DNA from: Aestuariivita boseongensis
Lineage (GTDB): Bacteria > Pseudomonadota > Alphaproteobacteria > Rhodobacterales > Rhodobacteraceae
Length of the DNA: 60,167 nucleotides
Assembly: GCF_001262635.1 (NCBI RefSeq)
Contig: NZ_JXYH01000022.1
Coordinates: 1-60,167, forward strand
Direction: 5' to 3'
Shown: positions 25,378 to 34,405 of the stretch, piece by piece
How the letters are laid out: the number at the start of each line of letters is the position of its first letter
How positions within the stretch are numbered: position 1 is the stretch's first letter
Notes under the pieces: generated by a model
Seen by the model: the letters and a program-made list of their open reading frames with translations, nothing else
Database searches by the model: none
What the model was told of the DNA's origin: nothing
Program-made: the position numbers and the translations under genes

Positions 25378-26115
25378 TTAACGGTCTATCTGACGTACTG
25401 CGACCACGAGCGGATCGTTTCCGTTGCCTGATGCCTCGGACCGGGTCACCGTGAAACTAAACTTTTTGAGAATGTCTTCCATGCCCTCCTGAGCTGCATA
25501 ATAGGCATACTTCCCCAACGCATCTCCGGTATCACCTCCCGCTCGCCAACGGGCTTCGCGAAGCGGACAACCAACGAGGACCACGTTGCGCACCGGGCTT
25601 TCGACAATGCGCTTAAACAGCGGCTCAATATCGGCCCTTAGATGGTATAGAACCCGACTGATCAACACCGTCTCAGCTTTATCGAGCGCCTCGAGGTTAT
25701 CCATGATGCTTCCGTTAACGAATTCACAGCTTTTCACATTAAAGCCTTGGGTCAACCAGTGTTGACGCAGTTTCTGTGCCTCCTGAAATTGCAGGGGCAT
25801 CAATTCGATCCCAAGGACCGATTTTCCATCGCGTGCAAGAGTTAGTGCCTGCGTACCATCGGCCGATCCAATTTCAAGCACTGAAGTACCCGGAACCATC
25901 TCAGCAATCTTCAAATACCTGTCGGGAACTCTTCCCAGCCAGATATCCGCAGCATTTTCGCGATAGTAACTCTGGAAACCCGCATTCCTCTCGTCGCGAG
26001 AGCCGGGCTTGTAGAACTCGAATCCTTCCGCATCATGCTGGACCTGCGGCGCGCCCAAAAGCCAGCGCCTTAACTTGGACTTAACCTTCAAAAAGAAACT
26101 TCGGGTCATTGACAT
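25378..26115 (-). CDS. class I SAM-dependent methyltransferase
   Basis: Soluble methyltransferase of 245 residues. Motif I is VLEIGSADGTQALTLARDG near residue 77, followed by the acidic end of strand 2 in VLGIELMPLQ, and a motif IV-like stretch AETVLISRVLYHLR. In this setting it probably methylates a sugar of the repeat unit or caps the chain. The gene sits six bases after the kinase-like gene and six before the flippase, on one transcript. The acceptor cannot be inferred. Confidence 0.85.
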   Translation of the reverse strand: MSMTRSFFLKVKSKLRRWLLGAPQVQHDAEGFEFYKPGSRDERNAGFQSYYRENAADIWLGRVPDRYLKIAEMVPGTSVLEIGSADGTQALTLARDGKSVLGIELMPLQFQEAQKLRQHWLTQGFNVKSCEFVNGSIMDNLEALDKAETVLISRVLYHLRADIEPLFKRIVESPVRNVVLVGCPLREARWRAGGDTGDALGKYAYYAAQEGMEDILKKFSFTVTRSEASGNGNDPLVVAVRQIDR

Positions 26116-26121
26116 CTTTCT

Positions 26122-27213
26122 CTAATGCGCATCTGAAAATTGGCCCCACCAAGGAATTGCTCTTTCGAGCTTGTTCCATGTCCATTCGGCGCGCTTCGGA
26201 TCGATATCTCCAAACAATTGACTGGAAACATACTGACTCTCGCGCATGAAGAAGTTCATGAATACGGACAACTTGTCGTCGTCTTTATTTGGACCAATGA
26301 TTGCCTTCGACATAAGACTTCGGAAATCTGCGTTCAGCGCGCCCCCGAAAATCTGGTCGAAAATGAAGGTGTCGCGATCTTCGTAGATTTCGTTGATTGC
26401 AAGATTGTTCAGATCATAAAGGCAGGGCAGCAAAAGACCTGCGTCTTCCGTATCAACAGCCCACACCCGGTCATTAATCAAAAGATTAGCTATGTTAAAG
26501 TCAAGGTGTGCTTCAACAAGGCCATAACGTTTGGCTAAGCTCGAGACACGTTTTTCGAGAGCCAGATACTTTGCCCTAATCGCCTCTGGCAGGTACTGGG
26601 CGACTTCTTTGAAACACGTCATGACCAAGTCAGGGTCCGGCTCACAACGGGTTGCTTCGACATATTCCTCGTACACTTTGATGATCTTATGAACAGATTT
26701 CAATTGCTCAACCTGTGACAGCAGACCGAGGGGTTTCGCTTCCAGCAAGGGCTCGCGCCTGAAATAGCCCGACTGGGTCTTGATCAGGCTTCTATCCGGA
26801 CGCGGAAAATAATCAAAAAGCGCCAGTTTCTTCTCAGGCACCCGGTTCACGTGTACATTTCGATCAATAGTGGTCAAAATTTCATTCTTATCGAAGTCGA
26901 AGAACTTTAAGTGCCCCGATCTCGAGATGTAGACGACTGTTGCGGACAATATCTTTCCCGAACCGCGCACTACGAGCCGGTCGGACCCGACTATCCTCTT
27001 AACTACTGCCTTGGCGAGGTCTGGAAAATATTTTGACCCACGCTTATTGGCCTTAAAAAACTTTCCAGCGAATTGTGCGAACTCTGCATTTTTAGGATCT
27101 TCGAGGGCAAGAAATCTTTTTTCTACGCTCCATACTCCATTTTTCATCAAGAACCTGTACGGCGCAAAACGCCGCTCGGTCTTAACCTTTCGTTTTATCA
27201 GCCTCAGGACCAT
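26122..27213 (-). CDS. kinase-fold (aminoglycoside/choline kinase-like) phosphotransferase
   Basis: Predicted small-molecule or sugar kinase of 363 residues. The C-terminal half carries the catalytic signature of the APH/choline-kinase fold: HLDFNIANLLI with His236, Asp238, Asn240 and Asn243, then WAVDTEDAG as the metal-binding (DFG-like) part. The N-terminal lobe is divergent, with VYISRSGHLKFFDFDK and a basic stretch KRKVKTERRFAPYRFL. The ATG at 27213 is one base past the aminotransferase stop and is chosen over the open frame to 27306. Position within the polysaccharide operon suggests phosphorylation of a sugar or lipid-linked precursor. This is inference; no close family name could be given. 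Confidence 0.65.
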   Translation of the reverse strand: MVLRLIKRKVKTERRFAPYRFLMKNGVWSVEKRFLALEDPKNAEFAQFAGKFFKANKRGSKYFPDLAKAVVKRIVGSDRLVVRGSGKILSATVVYISRSGHLKFFDFDKNEILTTIDRNVHVNRVPEKKLALFDYFPRPDRSLIKTQSGYFRREPLLEAKPLGLLSQVEQLKSVHKIIKVYEEYVEATRCEPDPDLVMTCFKEVAQYLPEAIRAKYLALEKRVSSLAKRYGLVEAHLDFNIANLLINDRVWAVDTEDAGLLLPCLYDLNNLAINEIYEDRDTFIFDQIFGGALNADFRSLMSKAIIGPNKDDDKLSVFMNFFMRESQYVSSQLFGDIDPKRAEWTWNKLERAIPWWGQFSDAH

Positions 27214-27214
27214 T

Positions 27215-28312
27215 TCAGGTTCTATCGGATAGGATATCTGCGATGGCGTTGACGTCCTTCTCGGCGAGATGCGGGCTAATCGGTAAACTGATGACTTCGG
27301 AAGCAAGACGTTGCGCCAGAGGTAGGGATTCAGGTGCGAGACCCATATACGAATAAGCGTCCTGCATGTGTGGAGGGATCGGATAATGGATCAACGTGCC
27401 CACCCCTTCGGAAGTTAGACGGGATTCGAGCTGCTCGCGGATCTGGCTCCTAACAACGTAGAGGTGCCAAACTGGATCGGCCCAGTCTGGTACATGTGGT
27501 AGAATTAGGTTTGTACTCTTTAGTGCCTTTGAGTAGATCTTGGCAACTTTCCGGCGTCGGTCGGTCCAGCGATCAAGCGATGCAAGTTTAACGCGCAGGA
27601 CTGCGGCGTGGATTGGATCGAGACGCGAATTCACGCCCTGCACTTCGTTCACGTATTTCCGTCGCGAGCCGTAGTTCCGTAGGACCGCCACCTTTTCTGC
27701 CAGCGCGGCGTCATTGGTTGTCACCGCGCCCGCGTCTCCGAAGGCCCCAAGGTTCTTTCCTGGATAAAAACTCCAGCATACGATATCGCCATGTACGCCG
27801 ATCCTCTTGCCCTTGTAGCGGGCTCCGTGGGCCTGCGCGGCGTCCTCGACGACCCGCAGGTCATGCCGATGCGCGATATCCAAGATCGGATCAAGGTCGG
27901 CGGGTTGTCCGTAAAGATGAACCGGTAGGATTGCACGGGTGCGCGGCGTTATGGCTTTTTCGATCCGCGTAGGGTCGATGTTGTGGGTCGCCGGATCCGG
28001 TTCTACAGGAACGGGCGTCGCGCCGACCTCGGAAACCGCCAGCCAAGTCGCGATATATGTGTTCGACGGCACTATGACTTCGTGATCCGGTCCGATTTCC
28101 AGTGCCCGAAGTGCCAGGATCAGCGCGTCCATGCCATTGGCAAGACCAACTGCATGGCCAGCATCGCAGTATTCCGCCCATTCCGCCTCGAAAGCTTCGA
28201 CTTCCGGACCGAGAATGTACCAGCCGCTTGAAAGAACGCGGGCCACCGCTTCGTCGATCTCGGGCTTCAGTTCCCTGTACGTGGCGCCAATGTCGAGAAA
28301 AGGTATCTTCAT
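27215..28312 (-). CDS. DegT/DnrJ/EryC1 sugar aminotransferase (FdtB/QdtB-like)
   Basis: PLP-dependent aminotransferase of 365 residues that adds an amino group to a keto-sugar nucleotide. The family N-terminus is [20 protein letters not shown], with [16 protein letters not shown], the Asp-containing [11 protein letters not shown], and the Schiff-base lysine Lys186 in [17 protein letters not shown]. Its partner upstream is a 3,4-ketoisomerase/acyltransferase fusion, overlapped by four bases. This matches routes to dTDP-3-amino-3,6-dideoxyhexoses (Fuc3N or Qui3N). The rmlA and rmlB genes for the precursor are not in the window. Confidence 0.92.
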   Translation of the reverse strand: MKIPFLDIGATYRELKPEIDEAVARVLSSGWYILGPEVEAFEAEWAEYCDAGHAVGLANGMDALILALRALEIGPDHEVIVPSNTYIATWLAVSEVGATPVPVEPDPATHNIDPTRIEKAITPRTRAILPVHLYGQPADLDPILDIAHRHDLRVVEDAAQAHGARYKGKRIGVHGDIVCWSFYPGKNLGAFGDAGAVTTNDAALAEKVAVLRNYGSRRKYVNEVQGVNSRLDPIHAAVLRVKLASLDRWTDRRRKVAKIYSKALKSTNLILPHVPDWADPVWHLYVVRSQIREQLESRLTSEGVGTLIHYPIPPHMQDAYSYMGLAPESLPLAQRLASEVISLPISPHLAEKDVNAIADILSDRT

Positions 28313-29070
28313 GCCTTGGATCTTTCCATCTCCGCTAGGAATGCGTCATAGGTGCGAAGATAGTCATCCTCCTCGTAAGGGCGAGATGCAAGGACCAGAA
28401 GCACTGCCTCAGGACTGTAGCGATACTGGGTCCCCCAAATCATTTCCGGCATGAAAACGCCTATGTCCGGTCGATCCAACGTGACTTCGCAGCGTTCGAC
28501 GCCATCATCCAGAAGGACCCTGCAGGACCCATGCAGGCAGATAAGGAATTGCTGGCACTTCTTGTGTGCATGTTCCCCGCGCAGTTCCATCGAGGGCACA
28601 TCATAAACCACAAAATAGCGCGCAGGGGTGAAAGGGACCTCGTCTGGCACTTCGCCCACCGTCAGAGATCCGCGCGCGTCCTCGATCCGACGCATCAGGT
28701 AGAGGCTGCTCTGGCCGATACCCAGGGGCACCATTGCAGGCCTTTTTAGATCGCCTAGGGCCTGAACATCCACATGGCGCGGATCAGGCCGACTTTCCAG
28801 CCGGGACCCGTTCAGATAACCAACGACTTGCGCCGGATTGCCCTCGACGATCGCATTAGGTGGCACTGACCGTAGCACGACGGCGCCGGCTCTGACCCAC
28901 GCGCCTTGACCGACGGCAACGTCGGCCCCGATGACACAGGCGGCGTCTAGTGTGACGTTCTCCCTAAGTACGATTCCATCGCCGGCCAGAACGACGCGCG
29001 GTCCGATACTTACCCCTTCGGCGATATTTGCGCTTGCCGGGATGATACAGTCTTCTTGGATTTCAGGCAC
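28309..29070 (-). CDS. bifunctional acyltransferase / sugar 3,4-ketoisomerase (WxcM-like)
   Basis: Two-domain enzyme of 253 residues. The N-terminal part (residues 1 to about 90) is a left-handed beta-helix of hexapeptide rungs ([20 protein letters not shown] and so on, ending [13 protein letters not shown]), as in sugar N-acetyltransferases. The C-terminal part is a cupin with [20 protein letters not shown] near residues 155-175. This holds the histidines and RGxHAHK signature of FdtA/QdtA dTDP-4-keto-6-deoxyglucose 3,4-isomerases. It resembles the WxcM architecture. Together with the DegT aminotransferase downstream, one operon would isomerise, aminate and acylate the sugar. It overlaps both neighbours. 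Confidence 0.88.
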   Translation of the reverse strand: MPEIQEDCIIPASANIAEGVSIGPRVVLAGDGIVLRENVTLDAACVIGADVAVGQGAWVRAGAVVLRSVPPNAIVEGNPAQVVGYLNGSRLESRPDPRHVDVQALGDLKRPAMVPLGIGQSSLYLMRRIEDARGSLTVGEVPDEVPFTPARYFVVYDVPSMELRGEHAHKKCQQFLICLHGSCRVLLDDGVERCEVTLDRPDIGVFMPEMIWGTQYRYSPEAVLLVLASRPYEEDDYLRTYDAFLAEMERSKA

Positions 29071-29617
29071 TGCAAGACCCCTCCTGTAAGGCGTTGTTCA
29101 GCTCGGGTTGCTTGGCAGCAAACCGCTCTCTCGTCAGCTCGAAATAAAGATTGTCTGCATCAGACCCAGTTTCAGTCATGCCGAAACGGCGATAGAAGGC
29201 AATTGCCTTTGCGTTGTCCCTGCGCACATCGAGAATTCCGCGGTATAAGCCCAGCGCGTCGAACCCGATCGAAAATGAAAGCACCGCGCTTTCGAAAGCG
29301 GCCTTCGACGGCTTGTCGGCGTTCAGGATCCAGCTTCCCCAAGTGAAGCTATCATCGGTCAGCTCGTACAGGCGGACAACGCCGCATGGATGTCCGTCCA
29401 GTCGTTCGATCACGTAGTAATACTCTGCCCCTGCGGCCTCGCGGGACTTGTACGCCGCGATCCATTTTCTTTGATCCTCCACGCTTCCAGTGACGGGCGA
29501 TAGGTATCTGCTATACATCGGAGCGGTTCGCAGGGCATGAATGAATGCTGCATCTTGTTCCGAAACCAAGCGCAGACGAATATTCTTTCCCGAGATTTCA
29601 CTAATTTTTTGATGCAT
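29063..29617 (-). CDS. GNAT family acetyltransferase
   Basis: Acetyl-CoA-dependent N-acetyltransferase of 184 residues, RimJ/RimL or PseH-like. The N-terminus is NIRLRLVSEQDAAFIHALRT, the core beta strand YYYVIERLDGHPCGVVRLYE, and the C-terminal LDVRRDNAKAIAFYRRFGM is the conserved CoA-side helix region. The ATG at 29617 gives the standard domain start; the open frame to 29707 adds only unrelated residues. It is the first gene of the nine-gene minus operon and overlaps the WxcM-like gene by eight bases. It may acetylate a second amino sugar, since the next gene already has an acyltransferase domain. Confidence 0.85.
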   Translation of the reverse strand: MHQKISEISGKNIRLRLVSEQDAAFIHALRTAPMYSRYLSPVTGSVEDQRKWIAAYKSREAAGAEYYYVIERLDGHPCGVVRLYELTDDSFTWGSWILNADKPSKAAFESAVLSFSIGFDALGLYRGILDVRRDNAKAIAFYRRFGMTETGSDADNLYFELTRERFAAKQPELNNALQEGSCSA

Positions 29618-29833
29618 ACTTTTGACCCCAAACAACCGCGCGCACGCTAACCGCCCAACAAATGCAAGGCAATGCCGACAACCGTGTGATGGGAAAATCC
29701 CGGGCACAGAAACGAACTGTTTCGTCCGGATAAACCGGCAACAGAAGGCATGCAGTTATTGAGACCACTAGTCATGCGATGCTACTCGTTGCACAGTGCG
29801 GGGAAAACCATAGTAATCAGTTCAGGAAGCCGA

Positions 29834-30787
29834 ATGCCCAGCGACCGACCGGAAACGCCAGAATTCTCGGTTGTCATTATCAGTTACAACACGCGAGACA
29901 TGACTCTTGCCTGCTTGTCGTCGATTTACGAACAGACCAGCCGAAGTTTCGAGATTGTTGTCGTAGACAATGCCTCCTCAGATGGCTCGGCCGATGCGAT
30001 TCGGCAGCTCTTTCCACGTGTCAAACTGCTTGCGGAGTCGATAAATCATGGGTTTGGCGGCGCTCATCACTTGGCCGTGCCGCAATGCAAGGCGCCTTTT
30101 CTGCTGTTGCTGAACCCTGATACGGTGGTTCTGGACGAAGCCCTGGACAAGCTCGTCGCCTTCGCACAAAGCCGTCCTAGCGCCGGTATCTGGGGCGGGC
30201 GGACTCTTTTCGCGGACGGTCGCTTGAACCCTTCGTCTTGCTGGCATAGGCAGACCGTGTGGTCACTGTTCTGCAGAGCGTCTGGTCTATCTGTCGTTTT
30301 CCAAAATTCAGCCGTCTTCAACCCCGAGTCTTTTGGAAACTGGCAGCGTGACGAAGTTCGGGAGGTGGACATAGTATCGGGATGTTTCTTGCTGATTTCT
30401 CGGGAGACATGGGATGATTTGGGAGGGTTTGATCCTGTCTTCAGAATGTATGGCGAAGAAGCAGATCTCTGCCTTCGCGCAGGAGCAGCAGGCTGGCGTC
30501 CGACCATAACACCAGATGCAACGATCGTTCATTATGGAGGGGCTTCCGAGAAGGTCCGTTCCGACAAGCTGGTGCGACTGCTAAAGGCGAAGGCAGAGCT
30601 TATCAAGAGGCATTTTTCGGTAAGAACGCAAGGGATTGGCCTGTTCCTGCTGAAGCTTTGGCCATTATCGCGAAACGTGGCACTATCGATTTTGAACAGT
30701 CTGCCGGGAACATCACGGTTCGACGCCGCATACACTGCCTGGCGAGATGTCTGGCGTCGCAGGCAGGAGTGGGAAAATGGCTTCTGA
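29834..30787 (+). CDS. family 2 glycosyltransferase, WbbL/rhamnosyltransferase-like
   Basis: GT2 glycosyltransferase of 317 residues. The motifs are FSVVIISYNTRDMTLACLSS, then IVVVDNASSDGS, LLLLNPDTVV as metal site (about residue 95), VSGCFLLISRETWDDLGGFD and the YGEEADLCLRA catalytic region. This NPD plus GEExDL pattern is typical of WbbL-type rhamnosyltransferases. The ATG at 29834 has AGGAA upstream and is preferred over 29750. It begins a plus-strand run divergent from the GNAT gene. Its last 11 bases overlap the next gene, which indicates coupling. Confidence 0.9.
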   Translation: MPSDRPETPEFSVVIISYNTRDMTLACLSSIYEQTSRSFEIVVVDNASSDGSADAIRQLFPRVKLLAESINHGFGGAHHLAVPQCKAPFLLLLNPDTVVLDEALDKLVAFAQSRPSAGIWGGRTLFADGRLNPSSCWHRQTVWSLFCRASGLSVVFQNSAVFNPESFGNWQRDEVREVDIVSGCFLLISRETWDDLGGFDPVFRMYGEEADLCLRAGAAGWRPTITPDATIVHYGGASEKVRSDKLVRLLKAKAELIKRHFSVRTQGIGLFLLKLWPLSRNVALSILNSLPGTSRFDAAYTAWRDVWRRRQEWENGF

Positions 30788-32036
30788 GGTGTCACAAAAC
30801 GGAGATCCTGAAGAAAGCGCTCTGCCTACGGCCGTGCCATTGCGCCGCATCGCTCGAGGCAATCTGTGTTCGGGGTGCGGAGCGTGCGCAGGTGTGTTCC
30901 CGGGCAAGATAAGGATGCAAAAGGTAGAGCCCGGATTTCTGCGACCGCTCGAATTCGCGCCGCTGACCGATGCAGAACAACAAGCCTTCGATCGCTTCTG
31001 CCCCGCCTTGGGCCAAAAAATAGCGGCCGAAGACCAGCCAGATGATGTTCTGTGGGGTCCATACAGAGAGATGCGCACGGGCTGGGCCACGGACACTTTA
31101 CTGCGCTTTAGAGGGGCTTCGGGTGGAGCACTTTCAGCCTTGCTGGTGCATCTCCTTAACAGCGGAGAAGTTGAGGCCATTGTGCAGATTGCTGATGACC
31201 CACAAAATCCGATTGCGAACCGAATGGTTGTCAGCATAGACCGCGATGACATTCTGGCCGCAGGTGGATCCCGCTATGCCCCCTCCGCACCGTTGGAGCG
31301 ATTGAGCGAGATGGTCGACTCAGGTAGAAAATATGCTTTTGTCGGCAAACCTTGTGATGCGGTGGCCCTGCGGGCTCTCGCCAGTGAACGCCCAGAGGTT
31401 GCAGCGACCTATCCAATAATCCTTTCCTTTTTCTGCGCGGGCGTGCCCTCGGAACAGGGCGCCAGAGAGTTGATTAAGTCTCTCGGTGTCCACGAGGATC
31501 ACGTCACGAGCTTCCGGTATCGTGGGCATGGTTGGCCAGGGCGAGCAACAGCTAGTCTTGACGACGGAACGGAACGCTCCATGAGCTATCATGAGAGCTG
31601 GGGCGACATCCTCTCGAAACATGTCCAGCATCGTTGCAAGATCTGTGCCGATGGCACCGGTAAGGCCGCGGATATTGTCTGCGCCGATGCCTGGGAGAGC
31701 GATGCGGACGGTTATCCGATCTTCGAAGAGGCTGAAGGTGTGAGCCTGATTGTCAGCCGCACTTCGTTGGGGGAAAGGATCCTGCAAGAAGCAGTTGCAG
31801 CCGGAGAAATCGAGATTTCAGGCTTCGATGTCGACAAGCTGGCACCAATCCAGCCTGGACAGCGCGAGAGACGAAGGGCCCTGATGGCGCGGCTGCTCGC
31901 TTTGCGCCTCGCAGGACGTCCAACACCGCGTTACCGAGGTTTGCATCTTTGGGCCGCGGCGCGGCAAAACCCGTTCTCACGCAACCTCAAGAACTTCCTC
32001 GGAATGCTGCGCAGGGTCATTATCGGCAGATTGTAG
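30777..32036 (+). CDS. coenzyme F420 hydrogenase/dehydrogenase beta subunit family protein
   Basis: Iron-sulfur/flavin-type oxidoreductase family protein of 419 residues, frequent in polysaccharide loci next to pyruvyl transferases. The cluster motif is NLCSGCGACAGVFPGKIRM, three cysteines with phenylalanine where a classical 4Fe-4S motif has its fourth. Later family motifs are RGASGGALSALLVHLL, FVGKPCDAVALRAL, IILSFFCAGVPSEQG, SFRYRGHGWPG and HRCKICADGTGKAADIVCAD, which supply more cysteines. Start 30777 is chosen for AGGAG seven bases upstream, and it overlaps the previous gene. The reaction in polysaccharide synthesis is unknown; it may handle pyruvyl or keto-sugar chemistry. Confidence 0.87.
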   Translation: MASEVSQNGDPEESALPTAVPLRRIARGNLCSGCGACAGVFPGKIRMQKVEPGFLRPLEFAPLTDAEQQAFDRFCPALGQKIAAEDQPDDVLWGPYREMRTGWATDTLLRFRGASGGALSALLVHLLNSGEVEAIVQIADDPQNPIANRMVVSIDRDDILAAGGSRYAPSAPLERLSEMVDSGRKYAFVGKPCDAVALRALASERPEVAATYPIILSFFCAGVPSEQGARELIKSLGVHEDHVTSFRYRGHGWPGRATASLDDGTERSMSYHESWGDILSKHVQHRCKICADGTGKAADIVCADAWESDADGYPIFEEAEGVSLIVSRTSLGERILQEAVAAGEIEISGFDVDKLAPIQPGQRERRRALMARLLALRLAGRPTPRYRGLHLWAAARQNPFSRNLKNFLGMLRRVIIGRL

Positions 32037-32140
32037 AGGGACTTTTTAGTGTCTACTACGGAGGGCGGGCCTTATATGCGCCACAGCCTTCTGCTAACTA
32101 AAGCCAAATTAGTTCAATTTGATCATTCCGAGATGTTTCC

Positions 32141-33310
32141 ATGCTCAAGGTCGCACTGATCTTCCACTCTGCCAGCAACGACAACCTTGGTGTCGGCGCT
32201 CTTAGCGTGTCAGAGGTAGCGATCTTGCGACGGATCACCGAGGCTCGCGATCTGCGAATTTCCATAACATTCATAGACAGTTTCGCCGAACGCCCGCCAT
32301 ACGTGACGGGCAACGATGTCACGATCCGCCCCACGCGCCCTCTTCGAAAGCCGCTGGATTTCTTACGCGCTGTCCGTGAGGCCGATCTTGTCATCGACAT
32401 CGGCGGCGGCGATAGCTTCGCTGACATCTACGGTCCACGCCGAATTGGTCAGATGCTCTTGATGAAGTATCTTACACATCTGGCCAGAACGCCGCTGGTC
32501 CTGGCGCCTCAAACATTTGGTCCCTTCAAAAAAGCTCTTTCGAGCTTCCTCTCCCGGCAATCAATCCGACTGAGCGCGCTCACAACTACGCGGGATAACT
32601 TGTCGACCACACAACTTCGCGACCTTGGGATCCAAAGCAACATCATTGAAGCCTCGGATGTGGCCCTTCGCCTGCCCTATGATGCGCCGCCACCTCGTGC
32701 CGAGGGCGGCCCGGTACGAGTTGGCATAAATGTTTCAGGCCTTCTTATGAGTGGCGGATACACCCGCAACAATATGTTCGGGCTCAAGATGGATTATCCG
32801 CAACTAATGCGGGAGATCGTACAGAAGTTTGCCAATCATCCCGATAAATGTGAGATCCACCTGGTTCCACACGTTATCACGTGGACCGGAGGCGGAGTGG
32901 AGGATGATCGCGCTGCGAGCCTAAAGTTGCAGCAGGAGTTCCCGTTTCTCACGGTCGCCCCTGCCTTTGCATCTCCATCGGAGGCCAAGAGTTACATCGC
33001 TGGGATGGATTTCTTCATGGGCGCGCGGATGCATGCCTGCATCGCCGCCTTTTCTTCAGGCGTGCCAGTTGTACCTATGGCCTACAGCCGCAAGTTCGCA
33101 GGTCTCTTTGGATCTCTGGGTTACAATGAGACGGTGGACTGCACGACCCAAAGCGCAGAAGAGATCCTGGACCACATATTCAGCGCCTATGACCGTCGCA
33201 CCGAATTGGCAAAGGTGCAAAAAGCGGCCTTGCTAACAGGTGTGGAAAAGCTGGAGCTTTATGAGCGCGCTTTAGGCGATCTGATGGCGACCTTGGCAGA
33301 GGGCCGATAA
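32141..33310 (+). CDS. polysaccharide pyruvyl transferase family protein
   Basis: Probably transfers pyruvate from phosphoenolpyruvate to a sugar, forming a ketal that adds negative charge to the polymer. It is 389 residues. The N-terminal half has NLGVGALSVSEVAILRRITE and the glycine-rich LVIDIGGGDSFADIYGPRR, both typical of the WcaK/CsaB family. The C-terminal part has MDFFMGARMHACIAAFSSGV with the conserved histidine, then PMAYSRKFAGLF. It follows the F420-beta-like gene after about 100 bases. This pair is a recurrent neighbourhood in exopolysaccharide loci. Confidence 0.9.
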   Translation: MLKVALIFHSASNDNLGVGALSVSEVAILRRITEARDLRISITFIDSFAERPPYVTGNDVTIRPTRPLRKPLDFLRAVREADLVIDIGGGDSFADIYGPRRIGQMLLMKYLTHLARTPLVLAPQTFGPFKKALSSFLSRQSIRLSALTTTRDNLSTTQLRDLGIQSNIIEASDVALRLPYDAPPPRAEGGPVRVGINVSGLLMSGGYTRNNMFGLKMDYPQLMREIVQKFANHPDKCEIHLVPHVITWTGGGVEDDRAASLKLQQEFPFLTVAPAFASPSEAKSYIAGMDFFMGARMHACIAAFSSGVPVVPMAYSRKFAGLFGSLGYNETVDCTTQSAEEILDHIFSAYDRRTELAKVQKAALLTGVEKLELYERALGDLMATLAEGR

Positions 33311-33429
33311 ACCCGCCAAACTATTGATCCGGTATTGCAGCAAATGTATGTTTTGCAACACTATGCCGGAGCCATTCTTCCTTATTTCGCAATAACTGGA
33401 GCAGATCGATTTCCTTATCACCAAAACTC

Positions 33430-33891
33430 ATGGTCGTGGCGTCCGCGGGAGGGCACTGGGTTCAGCTTATGCGTCTTCGGAAAGCTTGGGACGGTTCGTT
33501 AGTCACCTATGTAACCACCGAACCAGGTCTTGAGGAAATCGTTCGGTTTGCAGCAACGAATGAAGGCCAACCCACTCCGAACTTCATCTGGGTCACAGAC
33601 GCAAACTTGTCTGAAAAACTGCCCCTTTTTCGGCAACTGATCCAGATGTTCTTCATCGTACTCATCCAGAGACCAGATGTCATCATTACGACCGGGGCAG
33701 CACCAGGATACTTTGCCCTACGATTTGGAAAGTTAATCGGCGCAAGAACCATCTGGATAGATAGCATTGCTAATGCTGAAGAACTGTCGAAGTCGGGAAA
33801 GGAGGTCGCCAAGTATGCCGACCTGTGGCTGACGCAATGGGAGCATCTGGCTCGGCCTGAGGGGCCACATCACATGGGTTCGGTCCTTTGA
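33430..33891 (+). CDS. Alg14/PssD-type glycosyltransferase membrane-anchor subunit
   Basis: Half of a split GT-B glycosyltransferase, 153 residues. The N-terminus (MVVASAGGHWVQLMRLRKAW) has the SxGGH motif of the Alg14 family, and VIITTGAAPGYFALRFGKLI lies in the acceptor-binding half. A hydrophobic segment (QLIQMFFIVLIQ) could contact the membrane. The stop overlaps the start of the partner subunit by four bases. In PssD/PssE and Alg14/Alg13 systems the two form one enzyme that adds a sugar to a lipid-linked precursor. No good ribosome-binding site was seen before the ATG. Confidence 0.88.
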   Translation: MVVASAGGHWVQLMRLRKAWDGSLVTYVTTEPGLEEIVRFAATNEGQPTPNFIWVTDANLSEKLPLFRQLIQMFFIVLIQRPDVIITTGAAPGYFALRFGKLIGARTIWIDSIANAEELSKSGKEVAKYADLWLTQWEHLARPEGPHHMGSVL

Positions 33892-34394
33892 TATTCCTTA
33901 CAACAGGAACCCAATTGCCTTTCGGTCGGCTAGTTCAAGCCGTTGATGAATGGGCCGAGACCAACCAACCTGAATGCGAAATTTTTGGTCAGGTACTCTC
34001 CCCGCGCCAAAACCCCTATGTCCCTCGGAACTTCGAGATAACCGCACGTCTGTCACCCAAGGACTACACTGCCGTCTTCAGAAAAGCCCAGCTTATCATA
34101 TCACACGCTGGCATGGGAACGATCCTGACTGCACTGACCCAAGCAAAATGCATTTGTGTCATGCCGCGGCAGAGAAAATTCGGTGAGCACAGAAACGATC
34201 ATCAGATTGCCACCGTCAATCATCTGCGGGAGCACCCAGGTTTGTTCAAGGCACGAGACGAAAATGATCTGCCCGAGCAAATCAATGCGGCACTGAGGGC
34301 CTCAGAGGGCGGTCAAACTGCGGCGATAGATCCCTTCTCTGACACCGGCTTTACCGACAAGTTGCGAAGTTTTATTATGACTGGACGGACATGA
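33888..34394 (+). CDS. Alg13/PssE-type glycosyltransferase catalytic subunit
   Basis: The second half of the split GT-B enzyme, 168 residues, related to the C-terminal domain of MurG-type glycosyltransferases (GT28). MIFLTTGTQLPFGRLVQAVD at the start and LIISHAGMGTILTALTQAKC (about residues 67-86) form the nucleotide-sugar site, and MPRQRKFGEHRNDHQI follows. It needs the preceding Alg14-like subunit, with which it overlaps by four bases. A probable hairpin terminator begins within its last codons, which would end this plus-strand transcript. Confidence 0.9.
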   Translation: MIFLTTGTQLPFGRLVQAVDEWAETNQPECEIFGQVLSPRQNPYVPRNFEITARLSPKDYTAVFRKAQLIISHAGMGTILTALTQAKCICVMPRQRKFGEHRNDHQIATVNHLREHPGLFKARDENDLPEQINAALRASEGGQTAAIDPFSDTGFTDKLRSFIMTGRT

Positions 34395-34405
34395 CCGTCA
34401 GTTTT
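34380..34405 (+). terminator. probable rho-independent terminator after the Alg13-like gene
   Basis: ACTGGACGG and CCGTCAGT pair over eight bases with one bulged G around a six-base loop, and TTTTCC follows. It includes the stop codon at 34392-34394 and lies between convergent genes (34394 plus, 34398 minus). The T-run is on the plus-strand side only, so it should serve the plus-strand operon. Confidence 0.4.
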
